This document shows positions 1 to 8,385 of a DNA stretch of 25,358 bases, one piece after another. A program made the position numbers and the translations under genes. Under the pieces are notes generated by a model. It saw only the letters and a program-made list of their open reading frames with translations. It was not told the origin of the DNA and did no database searches. Each line of letters begins with the position of its first letter. The first letter of the stretch is position 1. The stretch is taken from contig JANBTH010000221.1 in the NCBI GenBank assembly GCA_027578815.1, forward strand, positions 1 through 25,358, read 5' to 3'. The stretch comes from Coemansia sp. RSA 1804. Taxonomy: Eukaryota > Kickxellomycota > Kickxellomycetes > Kickxellales > Kickxellaceae.

Positions 1-3000
1 CAGGGAATGACGATGAGCGTGACGGAGCGGTACATGCGGCACGACATTCCATGCGCCCTTTCGTTGTGCACACGATGCGCACCGCAGAACCACGAGCTGC
101 AGCGTCGCGGGGTCCCGCTGCTCAATCCCCAGCACCCGCGGCGGATACTTGTTCCGGACACCAGTGTTGTCAGCCGGTTCATCGAGCTGCTCGAGTCCGC
201 CGCCACCGCCGCCGCCGATGACCACGGTTCGTCGTCGTCGGGAAGTCTGAACAACATCGTGTTTTGCCAGACTGTTCTTGACGCCCTGGACAAGAGAAAC
301 CGCTCCCGCACTATTCGCAATGTGCGCAGGATTGCTGCCGACCCCCGCCGCTCCTCCGTTGTCTTTGCCAACGAGGTGTTTGCGGAAACCGCGGTACCCG
401 ATGGACCGTCCGACGAGTCTTCCACGGAGCGTGATATGCGGGCGGTGCAGCAGACGGCAAAATGGTACGCCCAGCACATCCGCGACTGCGGGCCTGCTGC
501 TGCTGCTGCTGCGTCCTCGCCGATTCGCATTGCCATTCTGACACTGAAGGGCACCCATGCCAACGACGTGTACAGATCCGGCGGGGCCACAGCAGAAGGA
601 AGCGAGGATGGGGTGTCTGCTGGCGTGGAGGTCTGGCGTCTGGACGATTTCGTCGCGCAGAACTGCTCGCCGCAGGTAGCAGACCACTACAGGGAGATTG
701 CACGGGCCACCGAGGACACCGATATGGATATCACCGACAAAACGGCCCTGGAGTACGCGCAATCGCGGCTGCAAGCAAAGTCGCAGACCGCGTACTACCC
801 GGCCGCCTACTGGTCGCCGCAGGATGTGGAGGACGGGTTGCGGGTCGGCACGCTTGTCCGGGGCAAGATCCGGATGCTTCGCACTGGACCCGCGGCAGGA
901 GCCAGCAGACAGCCGCAGGGAATCATTGACCGTGCCGACGGTGCGCCGAGTATCCTGGTCTCGGGTCGTGTGGCTCTTAACCGTGCGTGTCCGGGAGACA
1001 CTGTGGTTGTACGCTTGTTGACAGATAGCGAGGCGGCTGCAAACAATACAGCAGCAGCAGCAGCAGCAAAGGCCGATGTTGGTGGTAATGGTGACGATGC
1101 CGAGTCGGAGTCGGATGACGAGGAGAGCGTTGCGGTGGACCAGATCGACGCTGGCGAGGAGCCGATTGCGGAAAGCGAGACCCTTGCCGCCAACCACGCA
1201 AGCGGCGTGGTTGTCTCTGTGACCGAGCGCAAGTGGCGGCCATTCGTGGCAACGCTGCAGATCGATGGTTCTGGCAGCAGCAGCAGCAGCAGACATCTTG
1301 CGGTGCCCGTTGACGTGAATGTGCCCAAGATCCGGATCCACTACACCGACATTGCTGCGATTGCCGACCGGTACTTTGTGGTGGCGATCGATGGCTGGCT
1401 GGCTGACTCGCAGTACCCGCACGGCCATTTCGTGCGCGCTCTTGGGCGTATTGGCGACCTGGACGCCGAGATCGACACCATCCTCGTGGAGCGGCAGATC
1501 GCAGTGTCGCAGGCATCGCTTGCGTTCTCCGAGGCGAGTCTGCGGGGAATGCCGGTTGATTCGCCGCTGCATCCGTGGTGCCCCAGTCCCGACGACATCG
1601 AGGGGTGCAGGGATCTGAGGGACACTGGCACCTTGGTCTTCAGCATTGATCCGCTGGGGAGCCAGGATATCGACGACGCTGTGTCGATGCGGCCCGTTGA
1701 CGGGGGGAAGCTTGAGCTTGGCGTGCATATCGCCGATGTCACGCGGTTTGTCGCTCCCGGGTCGGCGACGGATACCGAGGCGCAGGCGCGCGGTACCACC
1801 GTGTACTTGGCCGACAGACGGTTCAACATGATTCCCGAGATTCTGAGCGAGCGCATCTGCTCGCTGCGTGGGGGCCAGGATCGGTTTGCAGTGTCGGTCA
1901 TGTGGACACTTGACCCGGAAAACGAGTATTCAGCCGAGTCCGTGTGGTTTGGACGCACGCTGATTCGGTCTGCTTGCGAGATGTACTACGAGCAGGCGCA
2001 GGATCTCTTGGATGGAAAAACGGGCGTCAATGGGATTGATCCAGCAATGGAGCCGAGATTCCGTCAAAGCATTCAGGACCTCGCCAAGGCCATGCGCGTT
2101 CTGCGCGAGCGGCGTCAGAGGAACGGTGCCCTGGAGCTGGCAAGCACCGAGGTCAAGTTCGAGTTCCACAAGGAGACCAGGGCGGTTGCCGAGGTGCGGC
2201 CCAAAAAGAGCTTGGAGATCCATCGGGTGATTGAGGAGGCCATGGTGTTTGCCAACACGGCGGTGGCCCAACGGATCCACCAGCACATCCCGGGGGCTGC
2301 GCTCCTGCGGCGACACAGAAGCCCGACAAGAGACAGGTTTGAGCGCCTGGTCAAGGCCGCCGGTACCCGCGGGCTCGCCATCGATTGCTCGTCAAATGCT
2401 GCGCTGGCGGACTCGTTGCGCCGTGTTGCCCAGGCCGCCCACTCGGATCCCGATCTTTTGTTCCTCGCAAAGTCGATGGCCACCCTGGCTATGCAGGAAG
2501 CCGATTACTTTGCCACCGGCGATTGTGGCGGTCCGGCCGAGTTTGCGCACTACGGACTGGCCCTGGACTACTACACGCACTTTACATCGCCGATTCGCAG
2601 ATACGCCGACATTATTGTCCACCGGCAGCTCCTTGCGGCGCTTGCTGGTGCGGAAAGCAGCGCAGCTGAACCAGCGTCGTCGTCAGCGTTGCCGGTTGAG
2701 TCGCGCCAGTGGGTCGGCAGCGTTGCCGCGCGGCTGAACGAGCGCAACAGACAGTCGAAGGTCGCGCAACGCGAATCGACAGAGCTATTCCAGAGCCGGT
2801 TTGTTGCGCAGAAGACGCAGAAGGAGGAGGGGCAAGATTCGCAGCCGCTTGTGGCCGACGGTGTGGTGGCAGAGGTGCGGACCAACGGGCTGATCGTCTA
2901 TGTGCCCCGGTTCGGACTCCGCGGACCCGTGCATCTCCGCGACAAGGCAACAGGCAAGATCCAGTTGCCGCTGTCGACGCTGTCGGGAAAGCCCGGCGAT

Positions 3001-3615
3001 GTCGACAAGATCATCGATGGATGCACGGAATTCGTGGCCGAGTCCGATCGGCTGTCTATTCGGCTGCCCATCAACGTGCCTGTCTTCCATCTGGACGACC
3101 ACCATCGACTGTTCTTTGCCGTGTTCGATCATGTCAGGGTGATGCTGCGTGTGCTCGAGACCAGAAGGAGACGCGCGCCTGTTTACTTGACCCTCGTCAG
3201 CCAGGCGTGGGGCGCGGCATCTGGTGGTGCTGGCGCGCTGGGTGGGTCCAGGGCGTACAGATCGAGTCTGCCTTCCCTCGAAAAGAAGTTCCGCATCTCG
3301 GCTGCTAACCCCGCTGTGCTCGCCAGAAGCGGCCGCAAGAGCAAGCCAACGCCAAGTGAGAACGAGCCATGCCAGTCAGGGACCCCCGAGGATACGTTAG
3401 GTGACAATGGTGAGACCGCCGCATCCAGCAAGGGCGGTAAGAGCAAGGGAAAGAGCAGGAGCAAGAGTGCCAGGTATGCTGGCGGTGCGTACGATGTGCT
3501 TGAAAAGTTCAGCGAGATGTCGCTGCTGGAGACACGTCGTGAGCCGCAGCGGCTTGGATCAAGCCCGGGAACCAAACAGCCGACTGACCCTGGTCATGCG
3601 GACCCACAGAACTGA
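1..3615 (+). CDS. DIS3L: DIS3L1-type exosome exoribonuclease (RNB family), 5' partial
   Basis: Predicted 3'-5' exoribonuclease of the RNA exosome, probably the cytoplasmic DIS3L1 type that degrades mRNA. Numbering is from the ATG at 7. Domains in order: CR3 cysteines C16, C21, C24 with partner H157; PIN domain (about 45-215); cold-shock domains (about 265-345 and 395-470) separated by an acidic Ser/Glu/Asp stretch; RNB domain (about 537-880); S1 domain (about 950-1065); a Lys/Ser-rich tail. The four RNB aspartates are all present (D548, D554, D556, D557; codons at 1648, 1666, 1672, 1675), so exonuclease activity is expected. Segments such as GRIGDL, YLADRR, SMATLAMQ and QRESTELFQ match animal DIS3L better than DIS3. 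The PIN active site looks degraded. Homology to the N-terminus of DIS3 (residues before YMRHDIPC) continues in frame to position 1, so the true start is probably upstream of the window and the ATG at 7 internal. Stop TGA at 3613-3615. No intron is needed. Confidence 0.9.
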   Translation, partial: QGMTMSVTERYMRHDIPCALSLCTRCAPQNHELQRRGVPLLNPQHPRRILVPDTSVVSRFIELLESAATAAADDHGSSSSGSLNNIVFCQTVLDALDKRNRSRTIRNVRRIAADPRRSSVVFANEVFAETAVPDGPSDESSTERDMRAVQQTAKWYAQHIRDCGPAAAAAASSPIRIAILTLKGTHANDVYRSGGATAEGSEDGVSAGVEVWRLDDFVAQNCSPQVADHYREIARATEDTDMDITDKTALEYAQSRLQAKSQTAYYPAAYWSPQDVEDGLRVGTLVRGKIRMLRTGPAAGASRQPQGIIDRADGAPSILVSGRVALNRACPGDTVVVRLLTDSEAAANNTAAAAAAKADVGGNGDDAESESDDEESVAVDQIDAGEEPIAESETLAANHASGVVVSVTERKWRPFVATLQIDGSGSSSSSRHLAVPVDVNVPKIRIHYTDIAAIADRYFVVAIDGWLADSQYPHGHFVRALGRIGDLDAEIDTILVERQIAVSQASLAFSEASLRGMPVDSPLHPWCPSPDDIEGCRDLRDTGTLVFSIDPLGSQDIDDAVSMRPVDGGKLELGVHIADVTRFVAPGSATDTEAQARGTTVYLADRRFNMIPEILSERICSLRGGQDRFAVSVMWTLDPENEYSAESVWFGRTLIRSACEMYYEQAQDLLDGKTGVNGIDPAMEPRFRQSIQDLAKAMRVLRERRQRNGALELASTEVKFEFHKETRAVAEVRPKKSLEIHRVIEEAMVFANTAVAQRIHQHIPGAALLRRHRSPTRDRFERLVKAAGTRGLAIDCSSNAALADSLRRVAQAAHSDPDLLFLAKSMATLAMQEADYFATGDCGGPAEFAHYGLALDYYTHFTSPIRRYADIIVHRQLLAALAGAESSAAEPASSSALPVESRQWVGSVAARLNERNRQSKVAQRESTELFQSRFVAQKTQKEEGQDSQPLVADGVVAEVRTNGLIVYVPRFGLRGPVHLRDKATGKIQLPLSTLSGKPGDVDKIIDGCTEFVAESDRLSIRLPINVPVFHLDDHHRLFFAVFDHVRVMLRVLETRRRRAPVYLTLVSQAWGAASGGAGALGGSRAYRSSLPSLEKKFRISAANPAVLARSGRKSKPTPSENEPCQSGTPEDTLGDNGETAASSKGGKSKGKSRSKSARYAGGAYDVLEKFSEMSLLETRREPQRLGSSPGTKQPTDPGHADPQN
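494..511 (+). repeat. (CTG)6 run coding for poly-alanine
   Basis: Six CTG units, read in the GCT frame as an alanine run in the PIN domain of the DIS3L-type gene. It lies in a variable loop just before the strand that should carry the last PIN acidic residue. Confidence 0.85.
1051..1068 (+). repeat. (GCA)6 run coding for poly-alanine
   Basis: Six GCA units read as alanine. They open the low-complexity acidic linker between the two cold-shock domains of the DIS3L-type protein. Confidence 0.85.
1275..1292 (+). repeat. AGC run coding for poly-serine
   Basis: About six AGC-type units read as a serine run inside the second cold-shock domain of the DIS3L-type protein, in a loop before the RHLAVPVD strand. 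Confidence 0.8.
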
Positions 3616-3967
3616 ATGCGTCAACCAAGTTGCATGTGATGATACCAATTTAAAGAGAAATGTGACCCGTCAATGTATTTTTTTTTCAACTCTTTCTCCC
3701 GTCCACTACACATTTTGGCAATAATGAGATTCCTAGAAAAGTAGAGTCCCGCTATTGTTTACTGCTCCTATTTCTATTCATTCCCTTGTCTAGCGGGCAA
3801 GGACCCTGTTTAGGGAAAGTTGTGGAAGAAAAGAAACAGAGAACTGGGTTTCGCTCGTTTTTCTTGTTTTATCGTACAGCATACGCTTTGGAGAATATGG
3901 AAAAATACAGGCCCTAAACTCCATCCCCCTTTATTTCCTCTATATTTGGAAACGAAAAAGAGCCGAG

Positions 3968-3978
3968 ACGTCACGTCA
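3968..3978 (+). promoter_or_regulatory. Overlapping CRE-like half sites upstream of INSIG
   Basis: Two ACGTCA half sites (reverse complement TGACGT) overlap by one base within GACGTCACGTCAAC. Fungal CREB/ATF-type bZIP factors bind this motif. They lie about 460 bases upstream of the INSIG ATG, and a CACGTC occurs about 40 bases further on. Function is inferred from the motif only. Confidence 0.25.
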
Positions 3979-4382
3979 ACTCGGCCTGGGAAATCGAGAA
4001 GAGCACAGGGCGTCCACGTCTTTCTGACTGCTTTTCCTTGTTGGGATTTACGCCGGTGGCTGAAAGAGATATCCTCCTCCAGTTCTTTGTTTACAAAACG
4101 TGCAAGAGCTTTTTCTTCTTCTATATTTAGCTCCAGATATTTTCTCCAGCAGAAGGGCGGAAGTGGAAATAAGGGGGTGGTTGTGGAATTCGCTAGAAAA
4201 ATGCCTACTCCAGACAACTGCTGAATTTTCTTGTTTTATTTTATTATTCTTTTTCCCCCTTAATTTGGAGAGGTGGGTTTCCATGTCTTGTTATTAAATT
4301 TGCCAGATTGTTAGCTTCATTCCATTTCCCACCACCCGGGGACGTTGTGTTAGCTGGCCGTCTTCCTTTATCCTTATATTCA

Positions 4383-4436
4383 CTTCTATTTTCTCTCTCT
4401 TTTCTTTCTCATTCCACATTTACATATTCATTTCAG
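4383..4436 (+). other. Pyrimidine tract with acceptor-like TTTCAG abutting the INSIG ATG
   Basis: A run of mostly T and C ends in ATTTCAG directly before ATG 4437. This looks like a 3' splice site, which would put a 5'-UTR intron boundary exactly at the start codon. I found no consensus GTAAGT-type donor in the 200 bases upstream, so a plain pyrimidine-rich leader is just as possible. Confidence 0.3.
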
Positions 4437-5714
4437 ATGGGTGCCAAGAATGGGTACTACTCGCAGACCAGCGCACACAGCGACAGCGACGACAGCGGGG
4501 AGCTGTGGATTACGCCCAAGATACCGTCCCGGGTATCGACCCGCATAGAGAAGCCGCGGAGCAACACGATGCCGTCGCAGTCGGCGCCGCTGGAGCTGCA
4601 GATGGTTCGGTCGGCCACAGGACCAGGCGCGGCGGCAGCAGCAATGGACCGCAACCAGTCGTCGTACATCGAACGGCAGCTTGCGCACCAGCCGGGGCCG
4701 ACCACACAGAGCAGCCGCGGTGCGCGGCGACACGACGGGATCAATGGAGGGAGCGGTGGGCGCGGGGCCCCGCTGGCGACTGACAGGCTGACGCGGCTGC
4801 AGATGGTTGCGTGGTATGCGCCGCGGATTCTGTTTCTCTTCTTTGTTGGCTGGTCGTGCTCGATCGGCGTGCAGCTGATCCATGCGCAGCAGCGGTCGCT
4901 GGATGCGTCGGGCGCCTCGGCTGCGCTTCGCCCGTTTGTGCATCCGCCGCCTGCCTCGGCTACGGAGTACGCGCATGGCGGTCTGTCTGCCGACACCGGT
5001 GGTGGTGCTGCCGCCGAGTACGGGTTCGCCGACAGCGACACTGACAGCGACAGCGATGCTGATTCGTACTACCGCGACCGTGTGCGCGGCAGCGGGGTGC
5101 GCAGATCCGCAGCCTTAGGAGAGGGCCGGAAGGCGGCGCAGGCGGGCGGAGGCGGCGGATTGAGCCGGGATCTGATCGGGCGGGTGCTGGAGCACGCGTC
5201 GTGGAGCGACGGAATCAGCGGCGTCATGGGCGTTGCTGTCGGGCTTGCGTATCCGTATCTTGACTGGAAGTGGCAGAGCTATCTGGCGCACCGCGTCGAG
5301 TGGAACGATGTTCTGCGGTGCGCCGGCGGCTTTCTTGGCATCAACTACGCGGCGCTGAAACTGCCGTTCGAGTCGCCCAACCAGTCGTCGCTGGTCATGG
5401 TTATCATCTCGCTGGGCCTGTGGACCGTTTGCGACGGAACCCTCCATGGTCTGCTGCTTTCCACAAGCACCTCGCTGACTGCCACCTGGCTGCTCCACAT
5501 GCACGCCCTGTCTAACTATGCCAACTTTACGCAGGACGACTACCAGGGGCTGCTGTCGTATCTGCCCAGCGTGCTGTTCACCTACTGCGTGATGGTTGGA
5601 AGCATCGGTCGGAGACTCGGCCACCATCCGCTGTGGAAAAGGCAGCGGCACCAGCATTTCAGGCGCTTGCAGGAGAAGGCTGCGTATGCGAGAAATCGCC
5701 GGCAAAGCAGCTGA
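4437..5714 (+). CDS. INSIG: INSIG-family ER membrane protein
   Basis: Predicted insulin-induced gene (INSIG) family protein of the ER membrane. The family binds SCAP/SREBP and HMG-CoA reductase; yeast Nsg1/2 and fission yeast Ins1 are fungal members. The 425 residues hold a Ser/Arg-rich N-tail (1-128), a first membrane segment (about 129-148), a long linker with an Asp-Ser block (199-210), then five more hydrophobic segments (about 260-276, 291-308, 316-332, 337-354, 372-392) and a basic C-tail. VLRCAGGFLGINYAALKL and SLGLWTVCDGTLHG align with human INSIG1 TM3-TM4. D333 (codon 5433-5435) falls on INSIG1 D205, which is required for SCAP and reductase binding. The SYLPSVLF...VGSIGRRL segment matches the last TM. 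The ATG at 4437 is the first in this frame. The linker of about 110 residues after TM1 is much longer than in animal INSIGs. Confidence 0.88.
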   Translation: MGAKNGYYSQTSAHSDSDDSGELWITPKIPSRVSTRIEKPRSNTMPSQSAPLELQMVRSATGPGAAAAAMDRNQSSYIERQLAHQPGPTTQSSRGARRHDGINGGSGGRGAPLATDRLTRLQMVAWYAPRILFLFFVGWSCSIGVQLIHAQQRSLDASGASAALRPFVHPPPASATEYAHGGLSADTGGGAAAEYGFADSDTDSDSDADSYYRDRVRGSGVRRSAALGEGRKAAQAGGGGGLSRDLIGRVLEHASWSDGISGVMGVAVGLAYPYLDWKWQSYLAHRVEWNDVLRCAGGFLGINYAALKLPFESPNQSSLVMVIISLGLWTVCDGTLHGLLLSTSTSLTATWLLHMHALSNYANFTQDDYQGLLSYLPSVLFTYCVMVGSIGRRLGHHPLWKRQRHQHFRRLQEKAAYARNRRQSS

Positions 5715-6145
5715 CTCTCTTTTTTATTTTATTTTTTAAAACCCCGTCTCCATCCACAACATTCAGATCAACTAACAAAGATCAGCTTTTTTTTTCCTCT
5801 TGTCAAAAACTATTGTTAATATCGTTAGGATTACTAGAAAAGGCTAGGCTTGCTTATGCGGGGAGAGAGCTTTTTTGCTTGATCGCGGCCAGATCCAATG
5901 CTAACCACCCACAAGTGCAAAACACTGGTGGTTCTGCCAGCAGGGAGTATAAATTGATTCTTGCTGGAAGACGGACATTTTCATATGAATAAGCTCCTTT
6001 TTTCTCTTTTTCCTTAACGCTTAAGTCTCCCAGGGACAAGGAAAGGAGCTCTGCTTCCTATCCTTTCTCTAGGAGAGACAGACCCCGATTTTAATAAAAG
6101 CACAGCACGGACATGGAGACCCCTCGGGTTTCTTATGATGTTGTC

Positions 6146-6153
6146 TGACGTCA
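6146..6153. promoter_or_regulatory. Perfect CRE palindrome TGACGTCA
   Basis: The palindrome TGACGTCA is the full consensus site for CREB/ATF bZIP factors. It sits 432 bases after the INSIG stop and 3.5 kb before the FAS ATG, so its target, if any, is unclear. Confidence 0.3.
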
Positions 6154-6393
6154 AGATCTCGGAGACTACATACCAGGACTCTGCGTTGGGTGTGTTGGCA
6201 TTTTTGCATATGCTGGTTTGCCCTTCTCTTGTCTTGTGATAGGAGAGAGCGAACCTTCATTGTGGAGATCGTGTCTTTCATGGCAAACGCTTCGTTGCTG
6301 CGAACACAATACCTTGTCCACATTCCATTTCCCAATACCAAGAATTAGAAAGAAAATAGTTATGTTGTCAATGCCGTTTCACATTTGCTATTT

Positions 6394-6467
6394 GATCTAG
6401 CAGTGTATGTTGACGGCGTCTCATAAAGTCAAAGCGTTGACTTTGTTTACTTTATGCGATCTAGCAG
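6394..6467. repeat. Direct repeats GATCTAGCAG flanking a hairpin
   Basis: GATCTAGCAG occurs at 6394-6403 and again at 6458-6467. Between them lies an inverted repeat: AAAGTCAA (6425-6432), loop AGCG, TTGACTTT (6437-6444). A competing outer pairing, CATAAAGT (6422-6429) with ACTTTATG (6449-6456), is also possible. It could be a binding site for a dimeric regulator, a small structured RNA element, or the scar of a small insertion. Confidence 0.55.
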
Positions 6468-7286
6468 GATCATCCACATGGCGAACTATCGCCCTGTGTC
6501 TGGCGCACATGGGTGTGGAAGCATCTACAGCTATCAGAGAATAAGTGTGTTACATCTCGTCAAGCACGCAACATTCTGCGCACTTGCGTTTTTTATTTCA
6601 TGATGCAAGAAAACAGGTACTTTTCCGCTCTTTGAATCTGCTGGGGTGGAGGATTGCAATTGGCACGATAAGGAAAGCCCTCCCCACTTCTTGCGCCCTA
6701 ATTGAAAAAAAACCAACAACATAATGATGATGATGCGCTTGGTTTTTTTTTCATTATTCTTTCTTGGTTGCTTGATGATCAGGAAAATGTGGATTGTTTT
6801 TTCTTTTGGGTTGGATTGTGTTTGGGGAGATTCGATGATGAAAAAAATAAAATAAAACAAGTTGCAATTAGTGATTGGACGGAAAACTTCCAGCTACCAT
6901 GCAATTTTTCTCCCTTTAACAAACAAACAAACTTCTTTGGCAAGGAGATGCAGCAGCTCTTCGCCAAAACTCAGGGAGATAAGGAGCTAGGGATGAGGTT
7001 CTCCTTTGTTCAGCACACACAGCATATGCCTTGGTTGAAACGGCCGCTGTCCTACAGATTATATATCTCCTGTGCCATTTTTATTCCACCAAGTGGCAAA
7101 CAAATTAAAAGAGGGATGTTGATGTAGCAAGTGCAACTCGATCTCATTTCACATACAGCGTTATGAAATCGATCCAAAAGAAGAATGAAAAAACACACAC
7201 CCCCTGTTCTGCCCGCTCAGATATACCAGCGCTCCAGCGTGGCAAAAAAAAAAGAGATAACAAAGAGGAGGGGGGATCCGATTGGG

Positions 7287-7302
7287 GAGAGAGAGAGAGA
7301 GA
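7287..7302 (+). repeat. (GA)8 microsatellite
   Basis: Eight GA units in a purine-rich strand, between two inverted CCAAT boxes (ATTGG at 7281-7285 and 7311-7315). A simple repeat, possibly a GAGA-like promoter element. Confidence 0.7.
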
Positions 7303-7801
7303 AAAGACCCATTGGCGGGTATCAGCCAAGCTGGCAAGCAACAATGAGAACACTGCAAGCTGTAAGTTTTCTATTGCGTCAAACCCATCTTTCTGTGAGA
7401 ACAACGCTCTCCTGTTTTCTTTCCACCCAACCCAAACCAGGGCCTTGCACCGAAAACACATTAAAAAGTAGGGTCACTCTCGCGAACAGAAGAAAATAAC
7501 ACACCCCATCAACATAATTAGAATCCTGTTCGTTTTTTCTTTTTCGTTTCTCTCTTTCTTGTAAACACAACCCCTCTTGTTTTTAATTTTTTATCTAGGT
7601 TGGAGCCGGTTTTTCTATACTTTACTGATCCGGTCTTCTTTCTCTTTTCTTTTTTATAATCGCTGTTTCGAAAAGGAAAAAAGAAGCGATCCAGGTGAAA
7701 AAGATCTTTAAAAGGTATGTCAGCTGTCAAATAAACCCCAAATAGGGCCAGAGGTCTGGATATCCTCTGGAAATACCGAGCAAACAAGCACTGCAATCGG
7801 C

Positions 7802-7812
7802 TTTTCACATGT
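7802..7812 (+). promoter_or_regulatory. UASINO/ICRE-like E-box upstream of FAS
   Basis: TTTTCACATGT matches the yeast inositol-choline element WYTTCAYRTGS at all but the last base, including the CACATG E-box core. In budding yeast, Ino2/Ino4 activates FAS1 and FAS2 and phospholipid genes through this element. It lies 112 bases upstream of a TATAAA box. Use of the same motif in this lineage is inference. Confidence 0.35.
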
Positions 7813-7890
7813 AAACCGCTATCCTCAATACCCTAGCAAGGAAAGGCGTGTGCCAAAAAAATCCTTCCTATTTCATCCCCAGTCACAAAA

Positions 7891-7902
7891 CCCCCCCCCC
7901 CC
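7891..7902 (+). repeat. C12 homopolymer
   Basis: Twelve consecutive C residues about 20 bases upstream of the TATA box at 7924. Runs of this length are prone to sequencing length error. Confidence 0.8.
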
Positions 7903-7923
7903 GATTTCCCATTCCTGCTGTGC

Positions 7924-7929
7924 TATAAA
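7924..7929 (+). promoter_or_regulatory. TATA box, candidate FAS core promoter
   Basis: GCTATAAAGGGG is a strong TATA consensus. With the E-box at 7802 it makes a coherent promoter for the FAS gene, starting transcription about 7955 and leaving a leader of about 1.7 kb that may be shortened by splicing. The first ATG after it (7967) opens a 29-codon reading frame ending at 8056, which would be an upstream ORF if transcription does start here. Confidence 0.35.
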
Positions 7930-8385
7930 GGGGCTGAACACCTTAAACGCGTGAAAAGAGGTTTTCATGCTCCTCCCTGGTCGCAAAAGTTACTTGGGGA
8001 ACAAGGTGGAGGAGAGAAAGAAAGATAAAACCCAGAGTCCCGGCCTTTTCTTCTAGTTTCACTGTTTGCGGTTGCCCTTTCTTTGCGACCAATATAACAG
8101 GCACGCGAAGATTAAAAAAGGATGTGTCTGGGCCTTTTCAATTGCAAATTAAACCTTTTGGCTCCCCCGCCTTCTTCGTCCTTGATAAGCTGCAAAGGTT
8201 TATTTTTCCACATCTGAAAAATGCTGTAGCGAGAGAAGATAAAATACTCTCCTCTTTTTTCTCGCTTGGGATATGCTAATACCATTCTTTTCTGTATTCC
8301 ACCACTACTCTGTGCATCACTATTCCTATCCGATCTTTCTCTTTTTTGACGTTGCCATCCTTTATTATCTTGTCTGTTGATCTGG

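Larger units (their letters stand above)
3616..4436. other. Intergenic spacer: DIS3L 3' flank and INSIG upstream region
   Basis: This 821-base AT-rich spacer has no credible gene; the open frames in it are short, low-complexity and overlap on both strands. A T9 run lies near 3676. Two TATATTT elements (about 3941 and 4122) could serve as TATA-like elements for the INSIG-family gene. CRE-like half sites lie at 3968-3978. No clear AATAAA follows the DIS3L stop. Confidence 0.6.

Noticed and set aside
4308..4436. N-terminal extension of the INSIG gene with a hydrophobic, signal-like stretch.
   Set aside because: The frame begins with TTG, not ATG, and its hydrophobic residues come from a T/C-rich leader or intron-like tract.
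7161..7570. Several overlapping 60-100 codon frames on both strands.
   Set aside because: All are low-complexity translations of GA/CT-rich sequence with no conserved features; none exceeds what AT-rich spacer DNA gives by chance.
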